Below are positions 7,877 through 14,710 of a stretch of 23,301 nt of DNA, piece by piece; position 1 is the stretch's first letter, and each line of letters opens with the position of its first letter. Position numbers and translations under genes: made by a program. The stretch comes from Alphaproteobacteria bacterium (lineage in GTDB: Bacteria; Pseudomonadota; Alphaproteobacteria; UBA8366; Aestuariispiraceae): assembly GCA_006844765.1 (NCBI GenBank), contig SPJV01000144.1, positions 1-23,301 on the forward strand, given 5' to 3'. The notes under the pieces are model-generated. The model did no database searches and was not told the origin of the DNA. It saw only the letters and a program-made list of their open reading frames with translations.

Positions 7877-8140
7877 AAAAATTGATTGTGACTACATATC
7901 GGATAACATCTGACAAGGATGTGTTTGGGTCGACCGATCTGGATCACTTTGGGCATCCATCTATGACGACCCTCTCTCTGATCGTGTCAATAATCCGTGC
8001 ACCTTTGGCGTTGGAGCATTTCTTCGCGAAGCGGGGGCTCCAGCGGCAACGCGCCGTAACAATTTGCCGGCGGGGCCCATTTAGCGGTTAGATCACACGT
8101 GGTGTCGCTTGTTTGCATCAGCTTCACATAATCCGCTTAA
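7877..8140. other. Intergenic stretch without a recognisable gene
   Basis: This is the first half of the 560-bp gap between rsfS and the porin. An open frame at 7882-8091 starts with TTG, has no Shine-Dalgarno and encodes no recognisable protein, so I do not call it. I see no terminator or RNA gene here. Upstream elements of the porin or small-RNA promoter may lie at its right end. Confidence 0.4.
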
Positions 8141-8166
8141 TGTTATTGCGACTCATTCGCATTATC
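8141..8166 (+). promoter_or_regulatory. Fur-family-like operator upstream of the porin
   Basis: The core TGCGACTCATTCGCA (8147-8161) is a near-perfect 7-1-7 palindrome with arms of the form TGCGAAT/ATTCGCA, the geometry of binding sites for Fur-family metalloregulators. The full 26-nt block matches the block upstream of hemP (9812-9837, minus strand) at 22 of 26 positions when both are read in the same orientation. Because hemP is a haem-uptake gene, iron control is the simplest reading. Fur, Mur, Irr or another family member cannot be distinguished by eye. The site is about 215 bp before the porin ATG, which leaves room for a transcript start and a leader or small RNA. Confidence 0.5.
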
Positions 8167-8171
8167 TGTTG

Positions 8172-8278
8172 ACGCCCATGCCTTGCGGTGCAACAACGCC
8201 CTTGTCCATTCGCCAGGGCGGGTCCTCCGCCGATAGCCGGACTTCCTAGACGAGACAGGCGGCGACGGACGATTTTTT
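8172..8278 (+). ncRNA. Candidate small RNA or porin leader attenuator behind the operator
   Basis: Starting just after the operator, about 100 nt ends in two stem-loops. The first pairs CGCCCT (8197-8202) with AGGGCG (8215-8220). The second pairs 8222-8232 with 8260-8270: five plus four base pairs around a 2x2 internal loop. A run of six T follows (8273-8278). Size, T-run and upstream operator resemble iron-repressed small RNAs such as RyhB, but no sequence similarity is claimed. Alternatively it is an attenuator in the porin 5' leader. A CATTAT box at 8160-8165 could be a -10 overlapping the operator, giving a start near 8172. This is inference from structure only. Confidence 0.3.
8222..8278 (+). 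terminator. Intrinsic-terminator-like hairpin in the porin leader region
   Basis: GTCC and CGCCG in 8222-8232 pair with CGGCG and GGAC in 8260-8270, with a 2x2 internal loop and a large apical loop. T6 follows at 8273-8278. The loop is long and the stem interrupted, so efficiency is doubtful. It lies about 100 bp before the porin ATG and would end any transcript starting at the upstream operator. Confidence 0.35.
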
Positions 8279-8377
8279 CCATTTTGATCGCCCAAACCCT
8301 TTCGTGCCTTTGCGGGCGTGACTGGACCCTTATGGGCGCGCTGTCTCAACCATTTAACGATCCGAAGGGATGAGACA

Positions 8378-9460
8378 ATGCGTAGAAACCTATTGCTCGC
8401 AAGCACGATGATGGCAGGTCTGGCTACAGCCAGCATGGCGCAAGCAGACGATATGAAGGTGACCTTCTCAGGGTCGCTTGATTACCAATTTGCCTTCACA
8501 GATGCCGATCAAGAAGCAAACGGCGATGGTGTCCGTATCGGCGCCGTGGCCGATCAGTCCGAGCTGGTCTGGGACGCCCAGGGCATTGCGGATAATGGCC
8601 TTGAATACGGAGCGAATGTCCAATGGCGCTATGTTACCGGCAATGGCGGCGCCTTCGATGAAGCCTATCTTTCGTTTGGCGGGGACTGGGGCCTCGTCCG
8701 CTTTGGTGCAGACGATGATGTGGTCGACAATATGGCGACCGGCGCCAATGACGTTATGGCACATAGTGAAGGCTTCGACGGCGAATTTGGTGACTACTAC
8801 ACCCAGATCGGTGATGCCGGGGCAATCGGGACATCCGGCAGCTCGGGCGATGCCAATAAGGTCGCCTATTACACCCAAGATTTCGCTGGCTTCCAGGGTG
8901 GCGTCTCATTCACCCCGCATGACGGTGATACATTCCAAATCGGTGGGGCTGATAACGGCACAGGTCACAACATCATCGAGACCGCTGTCGGCTATGGCGG
9001 ATCCTTCGGCGATATCGACGTCGGTGCCTCTCTTGGCTATCGTCACGGAACCGCTGAAGACGGCACATCCGGCAACGAACTTGAAGATCATTCAGCGTGG
9101 CGTCTCGGCGGTATCGTCAGCGTTGCGGGTTTCCACATCGGCGCAGGCTATGGCGATAATGGCGATTCCGCATGTTTGAAAAACACCTCCTGTGATGCCG
9201 GCGACAATTATCAGCTGGGTCTCGGATACGATCATGGTCTGGGCCGTGTCGCCGTTGGATATGCTCATGGTGACAACACCAACAATAACGGCACCAAAGA
9301 CACGATCGAGGTGATGAACCTGTCTGCCGACTTCGGCTTGGCTGAAGGTCTGACAGCCTATGGTGATCTGGTCCATGTGCAGAGCGACAACGGCACCGCC
9401 GGTGCCGCCAACGAGAATGAAGGCACGATCTTCCTGATGGGTGTTGTCGTCACCTTCTAA
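8378..9460 (+). CDS. Gram-negative outer-membrane porin
   Basis: This 360-residue protein forms a general diffusion-type trimeric beta-barrel in the outer membrane. A clear signal peptide (MRRNLLLASTMMAGLATASMAQA, cleavage near residue 23) is followed by the typical first strand MKVTFSGSLDYQFAF. Alternating-residue beta strands rich in Gly, Asp and Asn continue to a terminal strand ending in Phe, the signature recognised by the BAM machinery. The start ATG 8378 has an AAGGGA Shine-Dalgarno 8 nt upstream; an upstream in-frame ATG at 8318 would bury the signal peptide. The mature protein is acidic. A strong convergent hairpin ends the gene. A Fur-like operator upstream suggests iron-responsive expression, as inference. 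Confidence 0.92.
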   Translation: MRRNLLLASTMMAGLATASMAQADDMKVTFSGSLDYQFAFTDADQEANGDGVRIGAVADQSELVWDAQGIADNGLEYGANVQWRYVTGNGGAFDEAYLSFGGDWGLVRFGADDDVVDNMATGANDVMAHSEGFDGEFGDYYTQIGDAGAIGTSGSSGDANKVAYYTQDFAGFQGGVSFTPHDGDTFQIGGADNGTGHNIIETAVGYGGSFGDIDVGASLGYRHGTAEDGTSGNELEDHSAWRLGGIVSVAGFHIGAGYGDNGDSACLKNTSCDAGDNYQLGLGYDHGLGRVAVGYAHGDNTNNNGTKDTIEVMNLSADFGLAEGLTAYGDLVHVQSDNGTAGAANENEGTIFLMGVVVTF

Positions 9461-9517
9461 GTCTCTAACAGCGACTGAAGCGCGGCGGCGGATTTGTTCC
9501 CTTTTCGCCGCCACGTC

Positions 9518-9560
9518 AACCGGCCTGAAACACCAATGCCCGCTGTGTTTCAGGCCGGTT
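9518..9560. terminator. Strong 16-bp hairpin between convergent porin and hemP
   Basis: Bases 9518-9533 and 9545-9560 are perfect 16-bp inverted copies around an 11-nt loop. The hairpin lies 57 bp after the porin stop and 14 bp after the hemP stop on the other strand. T-runs are short on both sides (TTTC on the plus strand), so it may act as a bidirectional terminator or an RNA 3'-end stabiliser. A second small GC hairpin (GGCGGCG / CGCCGCC) lies just before it. Confidence 0.65.
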
Positions 9561-9574
9561 TCACGTTCAACGCC

Positions 9575-9796
9575 CTATTTCTTCAGGATAAGCTTTCCGC
9601 TCTTCGTCCGCATTAAGCGGTAGATCGCATCGCCATGTTGAATGCCCACCTCTGACGCACCTTTCAGAAGATCTTCACTTTTCAACATTCTTGAAAACGA
9701 TTGAATGGCGTTATCCTGATCACCCGACTGCCCCTGTGATGATAAAGGGGGGGACTCGGCATCGGGTGCCGCATTTCTCTTCGGATCACTGACCAT
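9575..9796 (-). CDS. hemP: Hemin uptake protein HemP
   Basis: This small protein (73 residues from the chosen start) ends with EDLLKGASEVGIQHGDAIYRLMRTKSGKLILKK. That matches the HemP family, whose members end in YRLRxTxxGKLILTK after an S-x-x-LL motif. HemP genes are found with haem uptake systems; in some proteobacteria HemP is a regulator needed for expression of haem receptor genes. The N-terminal part is polar and low-complexity, unlike the compact conserved C-terminus. I chose ATG 9796; an upstream TTG at 9838 would put the operator-like palindrome inside the coding sequence. The gene stands alone, convergent with the porin, with no haem transporter genes beside it. Confidence 0.8.
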   Translation of the reverse strand: MVSDPKRNAAPDAESPPLSSQGQSGDQDNAIQSFSRMLKSEDLLKGASEVGIQHGDAIYRLMRTKSGKLILKK

Positions 9797-9811
9797 TCTT
9801 TGAATATTAAT

Positions 9812-9837
9812 GCTAATGCGTATTATTCGCAATAACA
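9812..9837 (-). promoter_or_regulatory. Fur-family-like operator and promoter of hemP
   Basis: Read on the minus strand, TGCGAATAATACGCA (complement of 9817-9831) is a 7-1-7 palindrome with one mismatched pair. The surrounding 26 nt match the block before the porin at 22 positions. It overlaps a possible promoter: TTGCGA as -35 (9827-9832) and TAATAT as -10 (9804-9809) with 17-bp spacing. Bound repressor would block polymerase. The predicted start falls at or just before the hemP ATG, so the message could be nearly leaderless. hemP genes are classic iron-repressed targets, which supports the reading. Confidence 0.55.
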
Positions 9838-9867
9838 ATCCTGGTTCTGATACTGCATTTTTTGAGG

Positions 9868-9940
9868 CGCGTCAGACTCCCTCAGCACCCCATGCCTTAG
9901 GGGCACGATAGTCTGGAAAACTGAGGGAGCTTAAGCGCGC
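9868..9940. repeat. Large imperfect inverted repeat between hemP and folD
   Basis: CTCCCTCAG (9877-9885) pairs exactly with CTGAGGGAG (9921-9929). The outer GCGCG/CGCGC bases extend the stem across a mismatched patch, and an inner CCCC/GGGG hairpin (9888-9904) lies in the loop. It begins just after the folD stop and may end or stabilise the folD message. No T-run follows directly on the minus strand, although TTTTTT-complement bases lie further on near 9858-9863. Confidence 0.4.
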
Positions 9941-9943
9941 TGC

Positions 9944-10840
9944 TTACATTTCCGGTGTGTCGACGCCATGCTGATTGCAGGCCGCCGTGACCGTATTGCG
10001 CAACAGGCACGCGATGGTCATCGGGCCGACACCGCCGGGTACAGGTGTGATGGCGCTAGCATTCTCTGCCGCCGAAGCGAATTCGACATCACCGACCAAG
10101 CGGGTGCCGCCTTCCGGTTTTTCGATCCGATTGATACCGACATCGATGACGACCGCCCCTGGCTTGATCCAGTCACCCTTGACCATTTCAGGGCGCCCGA
10201 CCGCGGCGACAACAATATCCGCTTCCCGCACCACGGCGGGCAGATCTTTGGTGCGGGAGTGAGCGACCGTGACCGTGCAACTGTCCTGAAGCAGAAGATT
10301 GAACATCGGCTTCCCAACGATGTTGGAACGACCGACAACGACCGCATTCTTACCGGAGAGATCGCCGAAGTGATCGCGCAGCATCAGAAGGCATCCAAGC
10401 GGCGTGCAAGGAACCAGGGCATCGCCACTACCGGTATTCAAGCGACCGACATTGACCACATGGAAGCCGTCAACATCCTTGTCCGGATTAATCGCCGCCA
10501 GAACAGCACTTTCATCAATCTGCTTCGGCAAGGGGAGCTGCACCAGGATGCCATTGACCTTGGGATCGGCATTCAGCTCATGCACCTTGGCCAGCAAATC
10601 TTCCTGCGTCGTCGTTTCCGGCATTTTGAACTCAAGGCTTTCCATGCCCGCTTCCAAAGTCTGCTTGCCCTTATTACGGACATAGACCTGACTGGCGGGG
10701 TCTTCACCGACCAGGACGACGGCCAGGCCCGGGGTGATCCCATGTTTGTCCTTCAGCTCTTGTACTGCCTTGCCCACCCGTTCCCGGACGCCTGCTGCAA
10801 AAGCCTTACCATCGATGATCGCCGCCTTGGTCATGGTCAT
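9944..10840 (-). CDS. folD: Bifunctional methylenetetrahydrofolate dehydrogenase / methenyltetrahydrofolate cyclohydrolase
   Basis: FolD interconverts 5,10-methylene-THF, 5,10-methenyl-THF and 10-formyl-THF, supplying one-carbon units for purines and formyl-Met. The 298-residue protein has the catalytic Tyr53 and Lys57 in SQVYVRNKGK, the GILVQLPLPK signature and the DKDVDGFH motif. NADP-binding GRSNIVGKP follows, and a PVPGGVGPMT block near the end completes the family pattern. Length and order are normal. It is the last gene of a minus-strand run yggT, DUF167, folD, with only 5 bp separating it from the DUF167 stop, so the three are probably co-transcribed. Confidence 0.97.
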   Translation of the reverse strand: MTMTKAAIIDGKAFAAGVRERVGKAVQELKDKHGITPGLAVVLVGEDPASQVYVRNKGKQTLEAGMESLEFKMPETTTQEDLLAKVHELNADPKVNGILVQLPLPKQIDESAVLAAINPDKDVDGFHVVNVGRLNTGSGDALVPCTPLGCLLMLRDHFGDLSGKNAVVVGRSNIVGKPMFNLLLQDSCTVTVAHSRTKDLPAVVREADIVVAAVGRPEMVKGDWIKPGAVVIDVGINRIEKPEGGTRLVGDVEFASAAENASAITPVPGGVGPMTIACLLRNTVTAACNQHGVDTPEM

Positions 10841-10845
10841 ACTCC

Positions 10846-11178
10846 CTAATCACTGTTCTTGCCGCTTTGAGCGCCCAAAAGAACGGTCCTGACCATGCGT
10901 TCGAGCATTACAGGATCGCCTGAAACGGTGACGACCTTATTCCGATCAGTCATCCCCGATATGATGTTTAGCGACGTTTTCGGACACTTAAACGCCTTCG
11001 CGAGCATCTTGATAAGCGCCGCATTCGCCTTCCCTGCTTCAGGCACAGCGGTAACCTGACACTTGAGCGACCGCGCGCCATCCGGCAGTTCAAACAGTCC
11101 CTGAATACGGTTCGCGGATGCTTTGGGGGTCAGACGCACCGATAGCGCGATCCCATCGGCCTGACGCTTTATAGGCAT
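10846..11178 (-). CDS. DUF167 (YggU) family protein
   Basis: This 110-residue protein matches the YggU/DUF167 family: the core ALSVRLTPKASANRIQGL, then KCQVTAVPEAGKANAALIKMLAKAF with the conserved P-E-x-G-x-A-N, and a final basic VVTVSG segment. These small alpha/beta proteins are widespread, and their function is not established. The start ATG 11178 is chosen because the frame before it (to 11247) overlaps the yggT gene and looks like shadow sequence; no strong Shine-Dalgarno is seen, so coupling to yggT is likely. The yggT-DUF167 pairing is common in proteobacteria. Confidence 0.9.
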   Translation of the reverse strand: MPIKRQADGIALSVRLTPKASANRIQGLFELPDGARSLKCQVTAVPEAGKANAALIKMLAKAFKCPKTSLNIISGMTDRNKVVTVSGDPVMLERMVRTVLLGAQSGKNSD

Positions 11179-11194
11179 GAAGAAAGCGCCGTGG

Positions 11195-11491
11195 CTAAAT
11201 TTTTTGCGCCAGGCCCGCCAAGACCATCTGTATGAAATAGATCGCAAGGATCAACAAGACTGGGGAGATATCGATCCCCCCTAGATTAGGCATGAACCGG
11301 CGGATCGGACGCAAGGCGGGTTCGGTAATCCGGTACAGAAAATCACCGACCGAGTAGACGAACTTGTTCGACAGGTTCACCACATTGAAGGCGACCAGCC
11401 AGCTGAGGATCGCTGAAATTATGATACACCATAGATACAGGTCGAGCGCTTTGCTGACGACGAAGATCAACGGAACCAAGATTGTATCCAT
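11195..11491 (-). CDS. yggT: YggT family integral membrane protein
   Basis: This 98-residue protein has two hydrophobic blocks: the first near residues 3-36, and the second near 72-95 with the pattern ISPVLLILAIYFIQ. The conserved FLYRITEPALRPIRRFMPNLGGIDISP stretch lies between them and identifies YggT. YggT proteins are inner-membrane proteins implicated in osmotic tolerance or cell-division-linked functions; the exact role is unclear. I chose ATG 11491, with AAAGGA about 10 nt upstream, over ATG 11524, which has no ribosome site. It is the first gene of the yggT, DUF167, folD run. Confidence 0.9.
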   Translation of the reverse strand: MDTILVPLIFVVSKALDLYLWCIIISAILSWLVAFNVVNLSNKFVYSVGDFLYRITEPALRPIRRFMPNLGGIDISPVLLILAIYFIQMVLAGLAQKI

Positions 11492-11639
11492 ATGCACGCG
11501 GTCCTTTATACCCAAGAGCGCCATTAACGAGGCGACTTAATACCCCAACCGCTTACCGGCCATCTGTTGATTAAAATAGGGGGTGGCCACGCCCACGGCA
11601 AGAAGTGTGAAACAAGGAATAACACCGCACTGGCGCACC

Positions 11640-11668
11640 TTGACAGAAAAGCCTGCCGAGATCATATT
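11640..11668 (+). promoter_or_regulatory. Sigma-70-type promoter for tRNA-Ala
   Basis: A perfect TTGACA (-35, 11640-11645) is followed after 17 bp by CATATT (-10, 11663-11668). The predicted start near 11675 is about 45 nt before the mature tRNA, a normal 5' leader for RNase P. The spacing and -35 match make this the clearest promoter in the window. Confidence 0.6.
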
Positions 11669-11718
11669 CCCGCCGCCTCACGCCCGAGTGGATTTCAGCC
11701 GCTCAAAAGCGTCGAGAC

Positions 11719-11794
<76 letters not shown>

Positions 11795-11795
11795 T

Positions 11796-11831
11796 CAAAA
11801 CCCCTCGGGACGACCGGGGGGTTTTGTTTTT
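11796..11831 (+). terminator. Intrinsic terminator of tRNA-Ala
   Basis: CAAAACCCC pairs with GGGGTTTTG around a loop that has an inner CGG/CCG pairing, followed by TTTTT. It begins two bases after the tRNA CCA. This is a textbook Rho-independent terminator. Confidence 0.88.
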
Positions 11832-11959
11832 CAGACAATATCTGAGACAAAACGCGGTGTTCACACCGAGATTTAAATACTGGTTCCAACGTCTTGTAGA
11901 TGCATTGGGTATCAGGCGCAGTAGGTGCGATCCTGATAGCAAACAATTGTAAAAATACG

Positions 11960-12002
11960 CAAAAAATGCGTAGCAGCGAAGAGGGATTCTTCGCCGCTAC
12001 GC
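11960..12002 (-). terminator. Intrinsic terminator of the betaine transporter gene
   Basis: On the minus strand a 15-position stem (7 + 1 mismatch + 7 bp; bases 11968-11982 with 11988-12002) has a short loop and is followed by TTTTTT (complement of 11961-11966). It lies 11 bp after the BCCT stop codon. The A-run side also makes a small TACGCA/TGCGTA dyad (11956-11972) that competes with the base of the stem. Confidence 0.85.
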
Positions 12003-12013
12003 TTCATGCAAAC

Positions 12014-13609
12014 TTACAATTTCTTGTGTTCCGCCCTAAGCGCAAGCCACAGGCAATAACACATGATCAGCACCACGACGGTGAAGGGTATCCCGGTTGA
12101 TACCGCCGCCCCTTGAAGGGCTGATAACCCACCCCCAAGAAGCAGTGCAATGGCAACCAAGCCTTCAAGCGTGCACCAGAAAATCCGCTGCACAACCGGC
12201 GCGTCCATCTTCCCGCCTGCGGTAATCGTATCGATCACCAGCGAGCCTGAATCCGATGATGTCACAAAGAAGATGACAATCAGAACCAGGGAGATCGGGG
12301 CAACGAAAGAATACAGCGGCAGTTCCTGAAGGAACCCGAACAGGGCGCCTTCCGGAGCATAAGAATCGATCACCGTTGCCTTCACGCCTTCGGCACCGCC
12401 GGCATTCAGCATATCGATGGCACCGCCGCCGAAGGTCGACATCCACAAGGCGCAGACTGCCGTCGGTGCGATCAACGCGCAGAGCACGAATTCACGCACT
12501 GTGCGGCCTTTCGAAATCCGCGCAATGAACATCCCGACGAAAGGAGACCACGCAATCCACCAGGCCCAATAGAAGGTTGTCCATCCATGGAAGAAGCTGG
12601 TGTCCTCTCTTCCAAATGGATTGGATAGCGCTGGTAACAGCAACACATAATCGACCATAACCTCGAAGTACCGGGAAATTGCCGTGCCGATACCCGTCGC
12701 TATGAGGACGAAGATGAACAGACCGACTGCCATGACCATATTGATCTCTGACAAGCGCTTCACCCCGGCATCCATGCCCAGCAAGACGGATCCGAGTGCG
12801 ATCAGTGTGATCCCGATGATCAATAAGACGATGACGGTATTCGTCGGCTCGATCCCAAAGACTTCATTCAGCCCAGCAGCGACTTGTTGCGCCCCGAGCC
12901 CAAGTGATGTCGTTAGTCCGAACAAGGTTGCGAACACAGCTAATGTGTCGATGGCGTGACCCCACCATCCCCACACACGCTCCCCCAGGATTGGATAGAA
13001 CGCAGAGCGTAAGGTCAGCGGCAAATTGAGGTTGTAGCAGAAGATCGCAAGCGAAAGCCCGACAACGGCATAAACCGCCCAGCCTTCAAGACCCCAATGG
13101 TGGATGGTCCCGACGATGCCGATATACTCATTCTCCGCCGCACTGATACCAAGAGGGCTGGCATTTCCGCCTTCCGAGAAATTGTAATAAACCGGCTCGA
13201 GAACACCAAAGAACAGAAGACCAATCCCGATGCCAGCCGCAAACATCATTGCGATCCACCCGGCATAGGAATAGTCCGGCGTTGCATCCTTGCCGCCGAT
13301 CCTGACCTTCCCCACGGGAAGCACGATCAACGCTAAACAGAACAACGTCATCCCATCGACCGAGAGAACCAGGAACCAGTCGAAGGTGCTGGTCAGCCAT
13401 GGCCGCAGCCACCCGAAGAACTCGGCAGTCGCCTCTTGGTTTGCAAGGGCGATCAGGACGAACCCCGCGATCAAGATACTTGAAATCGCAAAAACAGGAT
13501 TGTGGATGTCCAGGCCAAAGGGACGGATATTGTCTTGGCCCAACTCATATTCTGTCTCGAAGTCCAAGACCCCTGGGTCCGGATCGAGATCCTTATGCTT
13601 TTCAGTCAT
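12014..13609 (-). CDS. BCCT family betaine/choline/carnitine transporter
   Basis: This 531-residue inner-membrane carrier has the twelve hydrophobic segments of the BCCT family, which takes up quaternary ammonium compounds such as glycine betaine, choline or DMSP as osmoprotectants. Diagnostic segments are AAGIGIGLLFFGVLEP (helix 3, the BetP glycine stretch, here with G-I-G-I-G), GMDAGVKRLSEIN, and the signature tryptophan box TTFYWAWWIAWSPFVGMFIARISKGRTVREF with substrate-cage tryptophans. The long acidic N-terminus resembles regulated members; there is no long C-terminal osmosensor. The ATG has a GGGGA ribosome site 6 nt upstream. Sodium coupling and the exact substrate cannot be fixed from sequence. 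Confidence 0.93.
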   Translation of the reverse strand: MTEKHKDLDPDPGVLDFETEYELGQDNIRPFGLDIHNPVFAISSILIAGFVLIALANQEATAEFFGWLRPWLTSTFDWFLVLSVDGMTLFCLALIVLPVGKVRIGGKDATPDYSYAGWIAMMFAAGIGIGLLFFGVLEPVYYNFSEGGNASPLGISAAENEYIGIVGTIHHWGLEGWAVYAVVGLSLAIFCYNLNLPLTLRSAFYPILGERVWGWWGHAIDTLAVFATLFGLTTSLGLGAQQVAAGLNEVFGIEPTNTVIVLLIIGITLIALGSVLLGMDAGVKRLSEINMVMAVGLFIFVLIATGIGTAISRYFEVMVDYVLLLPALSNPFGREDTSFFHGWTTFYWAWWIAWSPFVGMFIARISKGRTVREFVLCALIAPTAVCALWMSTFGGGAIDMLNAGGAEGVKATVIDSYAPEGALFGFLQELPLYSFVAPISLVLIVIFFVTSSDSGSLVIDTITAGGKMDAPVVQRIFWCTLEGLVAIALLLGGGLSALQGAAVSTGIPFTVVVLIMCYCLWLALRAEHKKL

Positions 13610-13981
13610 TGTTTCCCCGCCTAATTAATGTTGGATGGTCAACGATACCGAATAGCTTGCGCACTATTTTCTTTATTTCTCTCAAGTATTTGCGAACTTA
13701 TTTCTTAACGTCGCCTTGATGAGAGCAAAGCAACACTACTCGATTCTCTGATTTTCTCCAAATCTAGTGTTTTCAGCAGGGGAATTACCGCAACCTTATT
13801 TGCATTCAGGATGCATTTTACAGTGCTCCACACGCTACTCTATTCCCCAGTATTTCTCAGCAGAATGCCGCTGCATGAAAATGACAGCTTGCATCGTCAA
13901 ATCCCGTTGAACTACGCTCCCCTCCTAACTGATATCGCAATGCAGCAAGCCCCACTGCAGCCTGTTTTTGGGAGATTCGCC
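13610..13981. other. Divergent intergenic region between BCCT and amidotransferase-pyc genes
   Basis: This 372-bp, AT-richer stretch separates two divergent units and should hold both promoters, but no pair of boxes stands out. An open frame continuing in phase upstream of the amidotransferase (from 13811) has no ribosome site and unrelated-looking residues. A small dyad TGCAT/ATGCA lies at 13801-13815. I see no RNA gene. Confidence 0.4.
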
Positions 13982-14710
13982 ATGTCGAAACGCGTTGTAT
14001 TGATCCAACATTCTCACGAGCCGTTCGATGACTATGCCTCTGACACGCTCTCCGCACTGGGGTTCACACTGGATTGGCGGCGTCCCTTTGATGGGGACAC
14101 GCTGGAAGAGCCCGACGAGACAGTTGCCGCAACCGTCATCTATGGCGGCAAAGACCCCGCTGATCCGAAGGACTGGCATACGGACCGCTTTCCTTTCATC
14201 GCGGAAGAGACCCGCTGGGTAGAACGTTGTATGGCCAAGGGGATTCCCACCGTCGGCTTCTGTCTCGGCGGCGGCATCATCTCCCATGCGCTGGGCGCAG
14301 CGGTCGGTCCGATTGAAGGCGGCATGCAAGAATTCGGATTTTACGAGATCAAAGCAACCGAAGCCGGGCGGGAAATCCTTCCCGAAAGCATCGTGATGCC
14401 AGCGAAGCATTATCACGGCTTCGGGCTGCCGACGGGCGCTATCCATCTAGCCTATAGCGATCTCTATCCCAACCAAGCCTATCGCTATGGCGACAGGACC
14501 TTCGCCTTCCAATTCCATCCGGAGGTCTCTGAACCATTCTTTCGACGTTGGCAGGAACTGCCCAATGCGCCCTGGGACCGCCCAGGCGTCCAATCCCGCG
14601 CGGAACAGGATCGCATTGCAGCCGAACACAGACCAGCGCAACGCGCCTGGCTGGATGGTTTCCTGGAAACACTGATGCAGGATAGTTCGACGCTAGGATC
14701 CGCAGCATGA
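13982..14710 (+). CDS. Class I glutamine amidotransferase-like protein
   Basis: This 242-residue protein is a GATase1-fold (GMP synthase-like) domain that would release ammonia from glutamine. The nucleophile elbow VGFCLGGG places Cys94 in position, and FQFHPEVSE supplies His179 and Glu181, so the Cys-His-Glu triad is complete. The elbow reads G-F-C-L-G-G-G rather than the usual G-x-C-x-G-x-Q, as in stand-alone GATase-like proteins. The acceptor is unknown. ATG 13982 is preceded by GGGAGA 6 nt upstream. Its stop TGA overlaps the pyc ATG by 4 bp, so the two are co-translated. Alternatives are a gamma-glutamyl hydrolase-like role or loss of glutaminase activity. Confidence 0.85.
   Translation: MSKRVVLIQHSHEPFDDYASDTLSALGFTLDWRRPFDGDTLEEPDETVAATVIYGGKDPADPKDWHTDRFPFIAEETRWVERCMAKGIPTVGFCLGGGIISHALGAAVGPIEGGMQEFGFYEIKATEAGREILPESIVMPAKHYHGFGLPTGAIHLAYSDLYPNQAYRYGDRTFAFQFHPEVSEPFFRRWQELPNAPWDRPGVQSRAEQDRIAAEHRPAQRAWLDGFLETLMQDSSTLGSAA

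Noticed and set aside
7882..8091. 69-codon open frame with a TTG start in the rsfS-porin gap
   Set aside because: There is no ribosome-binding site and no recognisable domain. The frame is no longer than expected by chance.
9968..10849. 293-codon open frame opposite folD
   Set aside because: It lies fully antisense to a well-supported folD. Its translation is a codon-bias shadow with no family match.
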